Shown: positions 13,975 to 22,026 of the stretch, in pieces
How positions within the stretch are numbered: position 1 is the first letter of the stretch
How the letters are laid out: each line of letters opens with the position of its first letter
Assembly: GCA_017519045.1 (NCBI GenBank)
Contig: JAFWTC010000036.1
Coordinates: 1 to 37,887, forward strand
Length of the DNA stretch: 37,887 nt
Direction of reading: 5' to 3'
Origin: Candidatus Methanomethylophilaceae archaeon
GTDB lineage: Archaea; Thermoplasmatota; Thermoplasmata; Methanomassiliicoccales; Methanomethylophilaceae
Position numbers and translations under genes: made by a program
Notes under the pieces: model-generated
Told to the model about the DNA's origin: nothing
Seen by the model: only the letters and a program-made list of their open reading frames with translations
The model's database searches: none

Positions 13975-16866
13975 TCAGATTCCCGCGGCGGCCTTGTAGT
14001 CGTCGAAGGTGATGTAGGCGAGGACGGAGTCGAGGGTCTGTCCCTTCAAGGGCTCGGATCCGAGGTCGATGTACTTCTGGAGGACGCCGTCGGCCCACTC
14101 CATGCTGAAGAGGTCGCCGTACATGGCATGGGCCATGTATGCGATCTTGACCCCTCCGGGGAGGAGATTGTTGACGTAGACGAGCCTGTCCTCGAAGTCC
14201 TTGAAGTACTCCCTGGAGGAGACCCCGCTGTTGTCGTGGTCCCAGGTCGAGATTATCTCGCTCTTCTCCTCGTCCGCGGTGAGTCCCCAGTCCATCGAGC
14301 GGTTGTTGATGATGATGCCCGCGTCGGTGTAGTTGGAGAGCGCCTCGGTAGAGGTCATCTTGGTGGAGTTCTTGGTGTACTTGGAAGCGAACTCAGAGTT
14401 CAGCGAGGCGTACGGGATTCCTCCCGCGGTGGCCGCGGTGGAGTTGAACGAGGAGTCCGGTCCGCAGACGTAGATGTACATGGTCCCGCAGATGTAGGAG
14501 ACCTTGTCCTTGTCGGCGAGCTTGGAGACCTCCTCCTGGACCTTGTCCTTGACCTCCCATCCGATCTTGGCGTAGTCGCGCCCGACCTTCTCGCAGTCCC
14601 CTCCGAAGAGGAAGCCGAGGGTCAGGACGGTCTGGAGCTCGTCGACGGCGTCGGCGGAGGTGTAGTCGATCATGGGTATGCCGGAGGCCTTGAGGTCGGC
14701 CATGCGGGCCTCGGTGAACTGGGCGATGCCGCTGTGATCCACGAGGACCGCTCCGATTCCTCCGGAGGATGCCAGAGACGCGTCGAGGGCGGTGAAGTTG
14801 GCCCATGCCGCGTCGGTGATCGTCCTCGCGCTGCCCTTGAGGTCGACGGCGTCCTTGAGGGAGGCCTCTGCGACGTCGTAAGACTTGGAGAAGTATCCCG
14901 CCACGTACTGTCCGCCGTTGGCGAAGAGCGTGGGCACCTGCATGTTGGTGGCGTAGGTGACGACGTTCCTCAGGGGGTATTTGACGGCCACGACGGTATC
15001 GTCGCCGTTGACGTCGAGGCAGCGCACGTAGACGGTGCCGGACTCCTTCTTGATCATGCTGTTCACGAGCTCGACGTCCTTGGAGTCGACCTTTCCGTCG
15101 TTGTTGGCGTCGGCCATGGGGAAGTCGGCGAAAGCCTTGGATCCGCCGATGATGGCGTTGATGATGGAGACGTCCTTGGAGTCGATGACGTCGTCGCCGT
15201 TGGCGTTGCCCATGATCATGAGCGTGGCGGTGCTGGTCTCCTCGGCCCCCTTGTGGATGATGAAGTTCATCGCCGCGATGTTGAGCTTGTCGCCGTTGAA
15301 GAACTTGTCCACGAGCTGCTGGTGCAGGTCGTTGGCCCAGTCGACGGAGACGAGGTCGGGGTGCATGACCGCGGCCGCGTAGGCGACCCTCATGGGGACG
15401 GGCATTCCGCCGCAGATGATGTACTGGCCGTCGGTTCCCTTCTCCCAGTCGCCGAAGGCGGAGGTGTAGTCGTTCCAGACCTTGTCGACGTTGACCTCGT
15501 CGGCGTAGTAGTTGCCGGTCCTGAGGTGCAGGATGTAGTCGTAGCTGTACATCAGGGGGTTGTAGAACTGGGGGTTGTCGACGATCTTGACGCTGGTGGA
15601 GGTGGACTGGTAGTTCTCGAGGGCGTACTTTCCGGCGGCCATGAGTCCGACCTTGTTGTAGTCGGAGTTGCCGACGGAGACGTATCCGGTCATGCTGGAG
15701 GCGATGAACCCGGGCTTCTGGGCCTCGGAGACGCTGGCGAGCTTGTCCTCGATCTGAGAGTAGGCCTCGTTGTAGAAGTTCACGAGCTCGATGGACCTGT
15801 CGACCTTGCCGAACAGGAGTCCGCAGAGCAGGGCGCCGTGGGCGAACACGTCGGTCTCGACGGCCGCGGCGGAGACCCTGACGACGTCGATGTTGCTGTT
15901 CTCGTAGCTCTGCCAGTTGGTGATGTAGGTCTGGTTCCAGTCGGTGAAGACCGCGGTGACGTTCTTCTCGGCGATGATGTTGGAGGTGCCGACCTTCCCG
16001 TTCTCGAAGGGGAGGGTCGTGGACGAGGTCCCGATCTTCTCGACCTTGCTGGTGTCGAGGTAGTAGTTCTTGAAGTAGGTGTCGACGGTGCTGCTGTAGC
16101 AGGCCCCCTTGACCTCCTCGGTGACTCCGAGCATCCAGAGGAGCATGAAGGAGTTCGAGGACCCGGTCATGATGAACGAGGTGATGGGGAACTCGGTCTT
16201 CTCGAGGATGCTGTCCATGGTGCCATTGCCGTCCTGGTCGAAGTAGTTGATGTGCCAAATCGGGGTGCTCTGGCGGGCGATGATCTTGTTGACGACGTCG
16301 ACGTCCTTCTGGTCGATGGATCCGTCGTTGTTGGCGTCGGCGATCTTGTTGGCGTCGGAGACCTTGGCCTTGGCGGCGATGAGGCCCTGGATGAGCTTGA
16401 CGTCGTCGGCGTCGATCTTCACGTCTCCGTTGACGTTGCCGAGCACCTTGAGCACGGCGTCGTCCAGGTTGGACACGGTCGGAACCGGAGGGGCGTCCGA
16501 CTTGACGGTGACGATGCAGTTGGCGGTCAATCCGCCGTCCGCGGTCTTGGCGGTTATCGTGGCGGTTCCGTCGGCCACTGCGATGATCCTGCCGCCGGAC
16601 ACGGTGGCCACGCCAGGAGCGCTGGTGGACCAGGTGACATTTTTGTTGGTCGCGTTGGATGGCAGAACCGTGGCCGTGATGGTCTCGGATGCGCCGGGCT
16701 TGAGGGTCACGGTAGTCTTGTTGAGGGTGATCCCGGTCACGCTGACGTCGCCGGTATCCTCGCCTCCTTTGCTGCCGTTCCCAGATGTGAGAAGCACCGC
16801 AGCGGCAATCAGCGCAATGATCGCTATGGCCGCGACGATGATCGCTATCATCTTTTTCTGTTCCAT
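13975..16866 (-). CDS. Double substrate-binding protein with BIG2 and two dockerin-like modules (system 1)
   Basis: A 963-residue membrane-anchored extracellular protein. Residues 6-28 form a single hydrophobic anchor and about 42-122 a BIG2 Ig-like domain (VTGITLNKTTVTLKPGA, ATITAKTADGG). About 140-200 is a type I dockerin-like pair of Ca-binding loops (GNVNGDVKIDADDV, ADANNDGSIDQKDV). About 205-545 is a class III (BtuF/FepB-like) binding domain. About 548-610 is a second dockerin-like pair (GNANGDDVIDSKDV, ADANNDGKVDSKDV), and about 612-963 a second binding domain. ATG 16866 is preferred over GTG 16875 because AGGTAGGTG sits at the right distance. It is the first gene of the system 1 operon and presumably feeds the two permeases. 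Two separate receptors fused in one chain is unusual. No cohesin is seen in the window. Confidence 0.85.
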   Translation of the reverse strand: MEQKKMIAIIVAAIAIIALIAAAVLLTSGNGSKGGEDTGDVSVTGITLNKTTVTLKPGASETITATVLPSNATNKNVTWSTSAPGVATVSGGRIIAVADGTATITAKTADGGLTANCIVTVKSDAPPVPTVSNLDDAVLKVLGNVNGDVKIDADDVKLIQGLIAAKAKVSDANKIADANNDGSIDQKDVDVVNKIIARQSTPIWHINYFDQDGNGTMDSILEKTEFPITSFIMTGSSNSFMLLWMLGVTEEVKGACYSSTVDTYFKNYYLDTSKVEKIGTSSTTLPFENGKVGTSNIIAEKNVTAVFTDWNQTYITNWQSYENSNIDVVRVSAAAVETDVFAHGALLCGLLFGKVDRSIELVNFYNEAYSQIEDKLASVSEAQKPGFIASSMTGYVSVGNSDYNKVGLMAAGKYALENYQSTSTSVKIVDNPQFYNPLMYSYDYILHLRTGNYYADEVNVDKVWNDYTSAFGDWEKGTDGQYIICGGMPVPMRVAYAAAVMHPDLVSVDWANDLHQQLVDKFFNGDKLNIAAMNFIIHKGAEETSTATLMIMGNANGDDVIDSKDVSIINAIIGGSKAFADFPMADANNDGKVDSKDVELVNSMIKKESGTVYVRCLDVNGDDTVVAVKYPLRNVVTYATNMQVPTLFANGGQYVAGYFSKSYDVAEASLKDAVDLKGSARTITDAAWANFTALDASLASSGGIGAVLVDHSGIAQFTEARMADLKASGIPMIDYTSADAVDELQTVLTLGFLFGGDCEKVGRDYAKIGWEVKDKVQEEVSKLADKDKVSYICGTMYIYVCGPDSSFNSTAATAGGIPYASLNSEFASKYTKNSTKMTSTEALSNYTDAGIIINNRSMDWGLTADEEKSEIISTWDHDNSGVSSREYFKDFEDRLVYVNNLLPGGVKIAYMAHAMYGDLFSMEWADGVLQKYIDLGSEPLKGQTLDSVLAYITFDDYKAAAGI

Positions 16867-17192
16867 TTCTTTCACCTACCTAGAGCATCCTCTAGGATTG
16901 TCAGTATAATCCAACCATTCCGTATAAAAGTATCTCGGAGTAAAACTAGCAAAAACGTTTTATATAAAACAAGTTAGAACTTCGTTGATGGAGCATTGCG
17001 TCCACATCTAAGGAGTAAAAACCACCACATATGCATAGGGGCCCGACCTCTTAGAACAGAAGAGATCGCTGCCGTCTGGATTGCGGCCGACAGTAGACAA
17101 GGATGTCGCGAATAACGCCGAAACGTGTCGAATGGCGGTAATACATGATTGCATGAGGGCCGCCGCCCGATACGAGCGGGGCCCAAGGGGTT
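16867..17192 (-). promoter_or_regulatory. 326-bp intergenic region with binding-protein promoter
   Basis: No gene is seen. On the minus strand a TATA-like cttttatacg (16921-16930) lies about 55 nt before the ATG at 16866, with a ribosome-binding AGGTAGGTG just ahead of the start. Further upstream is a perfect 14-bp palindrome, GTTTTATATAAAAC (16957-16970), either a second TATA or a regulator site. At the far end, just after the 514-residue gene, GGGCC (17157-17161) and GGCCC (17180-17184) enclose an inner CCGC/GCGG stem, a likely mRNA 3' hairpin. I see nothing else between 16975 and 17150. Confidence 0.5.
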
Positions 17193-18737
17193 TCAGAACG
17201 CCTTGACGAAGTTCTTGAGCATCTCGTCGTACTGGGCCTCGGTCACGTAGTTGGATCCGACGTCGCTGGAGAGATACATGGGGAGGTTGAGGTAAAGGTC
17301 GAAGTTGGTGGTCTCGTTGAACACGAGGATGTCGCATCCGTCGAGGACCTCTCCGACGCACTGGGTGTACCCGTTGGTGGCCTGCTTGTAGTAGGTGCCG
17401 TAGAGGAGGTAGACCTTGTCGGCGCCGTAGTCCCCGGCTCCGCCCTCCCTCAGGTCCTTGAGGTTCACGGTGGTGGCCATGCCAACCTTGTCGGTCTGGG
17501 ACAGGATGGTCTCGCCCTTGGTGCCGTTCTTGCTGTGCTCCAGCAGGTCGGCGAACTTCGCGGCCGCGGCGGAGACGTCTGCGAGGTGGTACACCTTGAT
17601 GTGGAAGTCCCTGGTCTTGCTAGGGTCCTCGACGCCGTCCACCTTGGTCTTGACGTTGTCCAGGGTGGAGAGGGTCACGACGCCGTTCTCGTCGACGGAG
17701 TCGACCATCAGGACGCCGAAGTCGGTCCCGCACTTGGACAGGAACTTGGTCGCCTTGGACATCGCGTCGGCGGCGGGGACGTAGCTCTCGTCGCAGAGGG
17801 ACCTGACGAACCTGAAGAGGGCCGCCTCGTAGTCCGCCTGGGACACGGAGTCTATGCCGTTGTGCTCCTCGCTGCTGATCGGGAGGCTGTAGTAGAGGTC
17901 GCTGTCGATGGTCTTGTTGAAGACCGCGACCTTGGTGCCGTCCTGGATCGCTCCGACGCACTGGGTGTATCCGTTGTTAGCTTCCTTGTAATAGGAGCCG
18001 TACAGGAGGTACGCCTTGTCGGCGCCGTAGGCCTTCGCGCCGCTCTCCCTGAGGTCGATGAGCTTGACGGGGGTGGAGGCCATGCCGACCTTGTCGGTCT
18101 GGGACAGGATGGTCTCTCCCTTGGAGCCGTTCTTGCTGTTGGCGAGGAAGTCGTTGAACGCCTTCTCCGCGGCGGCCGCGGTGTCGTAGCCGTACACGGT
18201 CATGACGGACTCCCTGGTCTTGGCGGGCTCGGCGACGCCGGGGACCCTGGTCCTCAGGTTGCCCTGGGACTTGAGCTCCACGCTGCCGTCCTCGGCCGTG
18301 GTGGCCGCGAAGTCGCCGAAGGATCCGTCGTACTTGGAGAGGAAGGCGTCCACGTACTGGGAGACCGTGGGGTCGACCACGGGCTGGTTGACCGTGACGT
18401 TGCAGACGTCGGTGTATCCTCCGTCCACAGTCCTCACCTTCACGGTCGCCTCCCCGGCCTTGACGGCCTTGATCTTGCCGTTGTCGACGGTGACCACGGA
18501 TGCGTCACTGGTGCTCCAGTACACCGCCTTGTTGGTGGCGTTGGCGGGAGACACCTCGCAGGTCAGGTCGGCGGATACCCCGACGTCCATTATGACGTTG
18601 TGGACGTCCAGAGTCACGCCGGTGACCGCGACCTTGCCGTCGCCCTTATCTCCGTTGCCCCACAGGAACATACCGGCGAGGATGGCCAGGACGGCCACCG
18701 CGACGACAGCCATGATTGCGATTTTTTTGCTGTCCAT
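17193..18737 (-). CDS. Membrane-anchored BIG2 protein with a duplicated unknown domain
   Basis: A 514-residue surface protein. Residues 5-26 are hydrophobic (signal/anchor) and about 36-118 a BIG2 Ig-like domain (VTGVTLDVHNVIMDVG). Two copies of an unknown domain of about 180 residues follow. The copies share KNGxKGETILSQTDKVGMA, LRE-GA-YGADK-YLLYG-YYK and NGYTQCVG, and then FN-T--DLY--LP, at roughly 600-bp spacing. I do not recognise the repeat family. Its pattern of a strand, an A---F helix and then a VG/DG strand is loosely like the C-terminal repeats of the two binding proteins at 22.0-26.7 kb. The gene lies 181 nt downstream of the system 2 ATPase on the same strand, between the two ABC systems. 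It may be an accessory surface factor of the importers; that is inferred only from position. Confidence 0.8.
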   Translation of the reverse strand: MDSKKIAIMAVVAVAVLAILAGMFLWGNGDKGDGKVAVTGVTLDVHNVIMDVGVSADLTCEVSPANATNKAVYWSTSDASVVTVDNGKIKAVKAGEATVKVRTVDGGYTDVCNVTVNQPVVDPTVSQYVDAFLSKYDGSFGDFAATTAEDGSVELKSQGNLRTRVPGVAEPAKTRESVMTVYGYDTAAAAEKAFNDFLANSKNGSKGETILSQTDKVGMASTPVKLIDLRESGAKAYGADKAYLLYGSYYKEANNGYTQCVGAIQDGTKVAVFNKTIDSDLYYSLPISSEEHNGIDSVSQADYEAALFRFVRSLCDESYVPAADAMSKATKFLSKCGTDFGVLMVDSVDENGVVTLSTLDNVKTKVDGVEDPSKTRDFHIKVYHLADVSAAAAKFADLLEHSKNGTKGETILSQTDKVGMATTVNLKDLREGGAGDYGADKVYLLYGTYYKQATNGYTQCVGEVLDGCDILVFNETTNFDLYLNLPMYLSSDVGSNYVTEAQYDEMLKNFVKAF

Positions 18738-18918
18738 CTAATCACTTGGAATGAATCCGTCAGTGCGTAATTGCTACACATATCAATACGTTTTGGAACA
18801 TGGCGGCGACCTGGCTGAATGACCGAGGATCCGTGTGTAAAACGGATGCGACGAAACCGCGTTCCGACCTGACTTCAGTCCCCTACCGCCAGAGGGATAA
18901 GAGGGTGACGCCCCGGAA

Positions 18919-19758
18919 TCAGTCCATGGGCTTGGAGCTGGTCGCGAATGTCCCCTCCGGCAAGGGGGAGTACGAGGAATCGAACTCCTCGTCCAGCATG
19001 ATTATGTGCGGCCTGCCGTGTATCTCGACCACGTCGGAGTCCACCCCGTACACCTCCTTGACGTTCTCCTTGGTCAGTACCTCGGAGGGCGTCCCGATGG
19101 CGAAGATCGAGCCTTTGGCGAGCATCATCATGGTGTCGGAGTACTTGGCGGCGATGTTCAGGTCGTGGCTTATCATTATCACCAGTATCCCCTTCTTCTG
19201 GGACAGGTCGCGGAGGATGCGCGTGACCTCCATCTGGTGCTTTATGTCGAGGTTCGAGGTGGGCTCGTCCAGCAGGAGGATCTCCGGCTCCTGCACCAGC
19301 CCCCTGGCCAGCATGACCTTCTGATGCTGTCCGGCCGACAGCTCGTCGAAGGACCTCAGCGCCAGGTCCTCTATGTCCAGCAGCCTCAGCGTGTCGTACA
19401 CGATGTCGAGGTCCTCGTCCAGGGACTTGTATGTGGAATGCGGATGCCTGCCCATCAGGACGGTGTCCACCACGGACAGCGGGAACGCGTCGTTGGCCGA
19501 GTACGGCACGTACCCGACCTTCTTGGCCAGCTCCTTGAGCTGGATGGACTTCACGTCCTCCCCGTCGATGGTGACGACCCCCTTCGTGGGCGAAAGGATC
19601 CTGTTGATGCAATGTATCAACGTGGACTTCCCGACCCCGTTCGGCCCTATGATGGAAAGGAGCTGGGGCCCGTTGGCATACAGCGTCACGTTCTCAAGCA
19701 CCGGCGTGCTGGAATAACCGAACTCTAGACCGTCTATAACCAGCTTCATGACAGACAC
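18919..19758 (-). CDS. ABC importer ATPase, FecE/BtuD type (system 2)
   Basis: A 279-residue paralog of the 10891-11703 ATPase. Walker A is GPNGVGKST, then KKVGYVPYS, signature LSAGQ, Walker B ILLLDEPTSNLD and H-loop MISHD. The two ATPases are nearly collinear through the nucleotide-binding core and differ mainly in the tail. The start at 19758 (MSVMKLVIDGLEFGYSS) overlaps the 3' end of the upstream permease by 65 bp; the inner ATG (MKLVIDG) would reduce this slightly. It is the last gene of the permease-permease-ATPase operon of system 2. The stop is TGA. Confidence 0.93.
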   Translation of the reverse strand: MSVMKLVIDGLEFGYSSTPVLENVTLYANGPQLLSIIGPNGVGKSTLIHCINRILSPTKGVVTIDGEDVKSIQLKELAKKVGYVPYSANDAFPLSVVDTVLMGRHPHSTYKSLDEDLDIVYDTLRLLDIEDLALRSFDELSAGQHQKVMLARGLVQEPEILLLDEPTSNLDIKHQMEVTRILRDLSQKKGILVIMISHDLNIAAKYSDTMMMLAKGSIFAIGTPSEVLTKENVKEVYGVDSDVVEIHGRPHIIMLDEEFDSSYSPLPEGTFATSSKPMD

Positions 19759-20809
19759 CTCGTCTCCAAGCGCTCTTCCTGCGCATCCTTACTAAAATGA
19801 TTATGAACAGCGGGCAGCCGATGATGGCGCTGACCACCCCGACGGGAAGCCCGTACTCCCCCGACACCCTGGCGATGCAGTTCGCGACCAGGAGGAAGAA
19901 TCCTCCGAACACGGCCGAGGCGGGAAGCAGGTGCTTGGCCTCCGACCCCACGAACAGCCTCGCGATATGGGGGCCCACCAGCCCCACGAAGCCTATCGTC
20001 CCGGTGAAGCTGACCACCGCCGCGGTCATCAGGGACACCACGGTGATCTCCGTCAGGATCGTGGACCTGGGGTCGACCCCCATGGAGTGGGCGGAGTTCG
20101 ATCCGGCGGTCATGACGTTTATGCGCCTGTGCTGGAAGAACAGGAACGCCATGCAGGGGACGCTGATGGCCAGCGGGATGGGTATCTTGTCCCACGTGGT
20201 GAGGGCGAGCGTGCCCACCCTCCACGCGTAGATGTTGGACAAGGTCTCCTCGGACGACGTGATCATTATGAGCGAGACCACCGCCGAGAAGATGTACATC
20301 ATGGCTATCCCGATGAGGATTATCTTCGTGGGCGTCATCCTGCGACGGATCGAGAACGACAGAATCACCGACACCGGGATCAGCGAGAACACGAACGCCA
20401 TGACCACGGTGGCCCAACGCTCGCTGAAGAACGGGATCGCCCCGCCGAGCACTATCGCCAGGGAGGCCCCCAGGAGCGCTCCGGACGAGACCCCCATCGT
20501 GTAAGGGTCCGCCAGCGGGTTGCGGAGCATCGATTGCATGACGGCTCCGCCGACGGCGAGAACCGCCCCGGTCAGGACGGCGAAGACCCCTATCGGCAGC
20601 CTCGTGTAGATCACTATGTCGTCGGCCGTCTCGTCTACTATGTTGCCGGTGATATGGTCTACGATGACCCTGTAGCAATCCGCGAAGCTCAGGTCGTAGA
20701 GCCCCACCGACAGGGATAGGAACAGCGCCAGGCATATGAGCGCGGAGAACAGGACAACGAACAGCCACTTGCGGCGAACGATCCTGTAATAATCGCCCTT
20801 CCCGGCCAT
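19694..20809 (-). CDS. FecCD/BtuC-family permease B (system 2)
   Basis: A 371-residue permease, the counterpart of the system 1 B subunit. It has TRLPIGVFAVLTGAVLAVGGAVMQ, NPLADPYTMGVSSGALLGA, FTGTIGFVGLVGPH and GLPVGVVSAIIGCPLF. The conserved membrane part ends near IILVRMRRKSAW. A further ~20 residues run out of frame into the ATPase gene before a TGA, giving the 65-bp overlap. ATG 20809 (MAGKGDYYRIVRRKW) lies inside the 3' end of the upstream permease gene, so translation is probably coupled. Confidence 0.9.
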   Translation of the reverse strand: MAGKGDYYRIVRRKWLFVVLFSALICLALFLSLSVGLYDLSFADCYRVIVDHITGNIVDETADDIVIYTRLPIGVFAVLTGAVLAVGGAVMQSMLRNPLADPYTMGVSSGALLGASLAIVLGGAIPFFSERWATVVMAFVFSLIPVSVILSFSIRRRMTPTKIILIGIAMMYIFSAVVSLIMITSSEETLSNIYAWRVGTLALTTWDKIPIPLAISVPCMAFLFFQHRRINVMTAGSNSAHSMGVDPRSTILTEITVVSLMTAAVVSFTGTIGFVGLVGPHIARLFVGSEAKHLLPASAVFGGFFLLVANCIARVSGEYGLPVGVVSAIIGCPLFIIILVRMRRKSAWRRGVCHEAGYRRSRVRLFQHAGA

Positions 20810-21891
20810 CGGAACACGTCCTTCTGCGACTTGCGGCGAACGATCAGATACAGGAACACCGGCGCCCCGATGAACGACATGACCACTCCCAGCGGGACGT
20901 TCCCGTAGGGCATGAGCAGGCGGGAGAGCAAGTCCGCGACGACGAGGACCGCGGAGCCCATCAATATGGATCCGGGGATGACGAAACGGTTGTCGCCTCC
21001 GACCAGGTAGCGGACCATGTGGGGGGCGACCAGACCAATGAACCCGATGACGCCGGTGAACGATATTATCGACGCGATCAGAACCGACGTGAGCACTATG
21101 CAGAGCATGCGGAACTGGACCACGTTCAGCCCCAGGCTCTTGGCGCTCTTCTCCCCCAGGGACATTATGTTGAGCTTCCTCGCGGACAGCTGCACCAGGA
21201 CCACCGACGCGGCGGTCATGACGAACATCAGCGGGAGGTCCGTCCACGAAGCGTTGGTGACGCTCCCGACCTGCCAGATGTAGGCGTCCTGCAGGCTTTC
21301 GGCGCTCGCCGTTATCATGATGAACGTGACCATAGAGTTGAAGAAGAAGGTCAGCGCGGTCCCTATCAGGATGATGGTCGACGGGGAGTTCCCCACGTAC
21401 CTCACCAGGACGATTATCAAGGCCGCCGGGATAAGCGAGCCTATGAACGCGTTGGTGACTATGCCGGCGCTGGACAGGGCGGAGGAGAACGAGAAGCCCA
21501 TGATTATGGCGGTCACCGCCCCCAGACAGGCACCCGAGGAGATTCCGGTGGTGTATGCGTCCGCCAGCGGGTTCTCCATGATACTCTGCATCACCGCGCC
21601 GGCCAATGCGAGCCCCGCGCCGGCCACTAGAGCCATGACGACGCCGGGCATGACGTTGTTCACGATGTAGTAATCAGCCCACCAGTCGGGGCTCCTGGGA
21701 GGATAGGTGACGCCGGTCAAATGGTCCCAGATGACCTGAGCAGTCTTGACGAACTCGTACCCCGTCCCCACGGAGCAGGACACTATCGTGACCACCACGA
21801 GCACGGCCACGCACAGAAGTATGAACGACAACTTACGCTGAACGGAGCTCTTGTACTCGTCCTTCTGGGCATCGTACGTGTCGTCTGGCAT
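20689..21891 (-). CDS. FecCD/BtuC-family permease A (system 2), extended C-terminus
   Basis: A 400-residue A-type permease with an extracellular WWADYYIVNN loop shared with the system 1 A subunit. Hallmarks are MPGVVMALVAGAGLALAGAVMQ, NPLADAYTTGISSGACLGA, FTGVIGFIGLVAPH and NVPLGVVMSFIGAPVF. Family-like sequence ends at YLIVRRKSQKD. The last ~40 residues are Ser/Cys/Arg-rich and are merely the other reading frame of the next permease, whose start lies 121 bp inside this gene. The ancestral stop appears to have been lost at the junction, where a 17-bp direct repeat encodes IVRRK in both genes. ATG 21891 follows an AT-rich divergent promoter. The stop is TGA. Confidence 0.88.
   Translation of the reverse strand: MPDDTYDAQKDEYKSSVQRKLSFILLCVAVLVVVTIVSCSVGTGYEFVKTAQVIWDHLTGVTYPPRSPDWWADYYIVNNVMPGVVMALVAGAGLALAGAVMQSIMENPLADAYTTGISSGACLGAVTAIIMGFSFSSALSSAGIVTNAFIGSLIPAALIIVLVRYVGNSPSTIILIGTALTFFFNSMVTFIMITASAESLQDAYIWQVGSVTNASWTDLPLMFVMTAASVVLVQLSARKLNIMSLGEKSAKSLGLNVVQFRMLCIVLTSVLIASIISFTGVIGFIGLVAPHMVRYLVGGDNRFVIPGSILMGSAVLVVADLLSRLLMPYGNVPLGVVMSFIGAPVFLYLIVRRKSQKDVFRWPGRAIITGSFAASGCSLSCSPRSYAWRCSYPCRWGSTT
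20767..20845. repeat. 17-bp direct repeat at the permease A/B junction (system 2)
   Basis: acttgcggcgaacgatc occurs at 20767-20783 and again at 20829-20845, 62 bp apart. In both copies the minus strand encodes IVRRK: once at the end of permease A and once near the start of permease B, in different reading frames. The repeat may mark a recombination or slippage event that created the long overlap. Confidence 0.6.
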
Positions 21892-22026
21892 GGTTCGGAC
21901 GACGATGCCCTTGCCGTTATTTATTGGCTACCTAATCCATTTCATAAAACGCTGAATAAACGGAATTCGAACGGATGTATAGTCCGTATTTTATACGAAC
22001 AGGCTGTTCCTCAGCCGGAAGTTCAT
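21892..22026. promoter_or_regulatory. Divergent promoter between permease A2 and the tandem binding proteins
   Basis: This 135-bp region serves both directions. Minus: gttttatgaaa (about 21940-21950), about 50 nt before the permease ATG at 21891. Plus: tattttatacg (about 21987-21997), about 30 nt before ATG 22027. The plus-side element is the core of a 19-bp inverted repeat with arms GT-CGTAT and ATACG-AC (21982-22000, one mismatched pair). The half-site CGTATAAAA also occurs in the system 1 promoter at 16921, suggesting shared control. Confidence 0.5.

Noticed and set aside
12865-16977. A plus-strand open frame of 1370 codons opposite the permease and binding-protein genes
   Set aside because: Composition is Val/Gly/Asp/His-rich with no motifs, and it is exactly antisense to well-supported genes. 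High GC and codon bias remove stops on the opposite strand.
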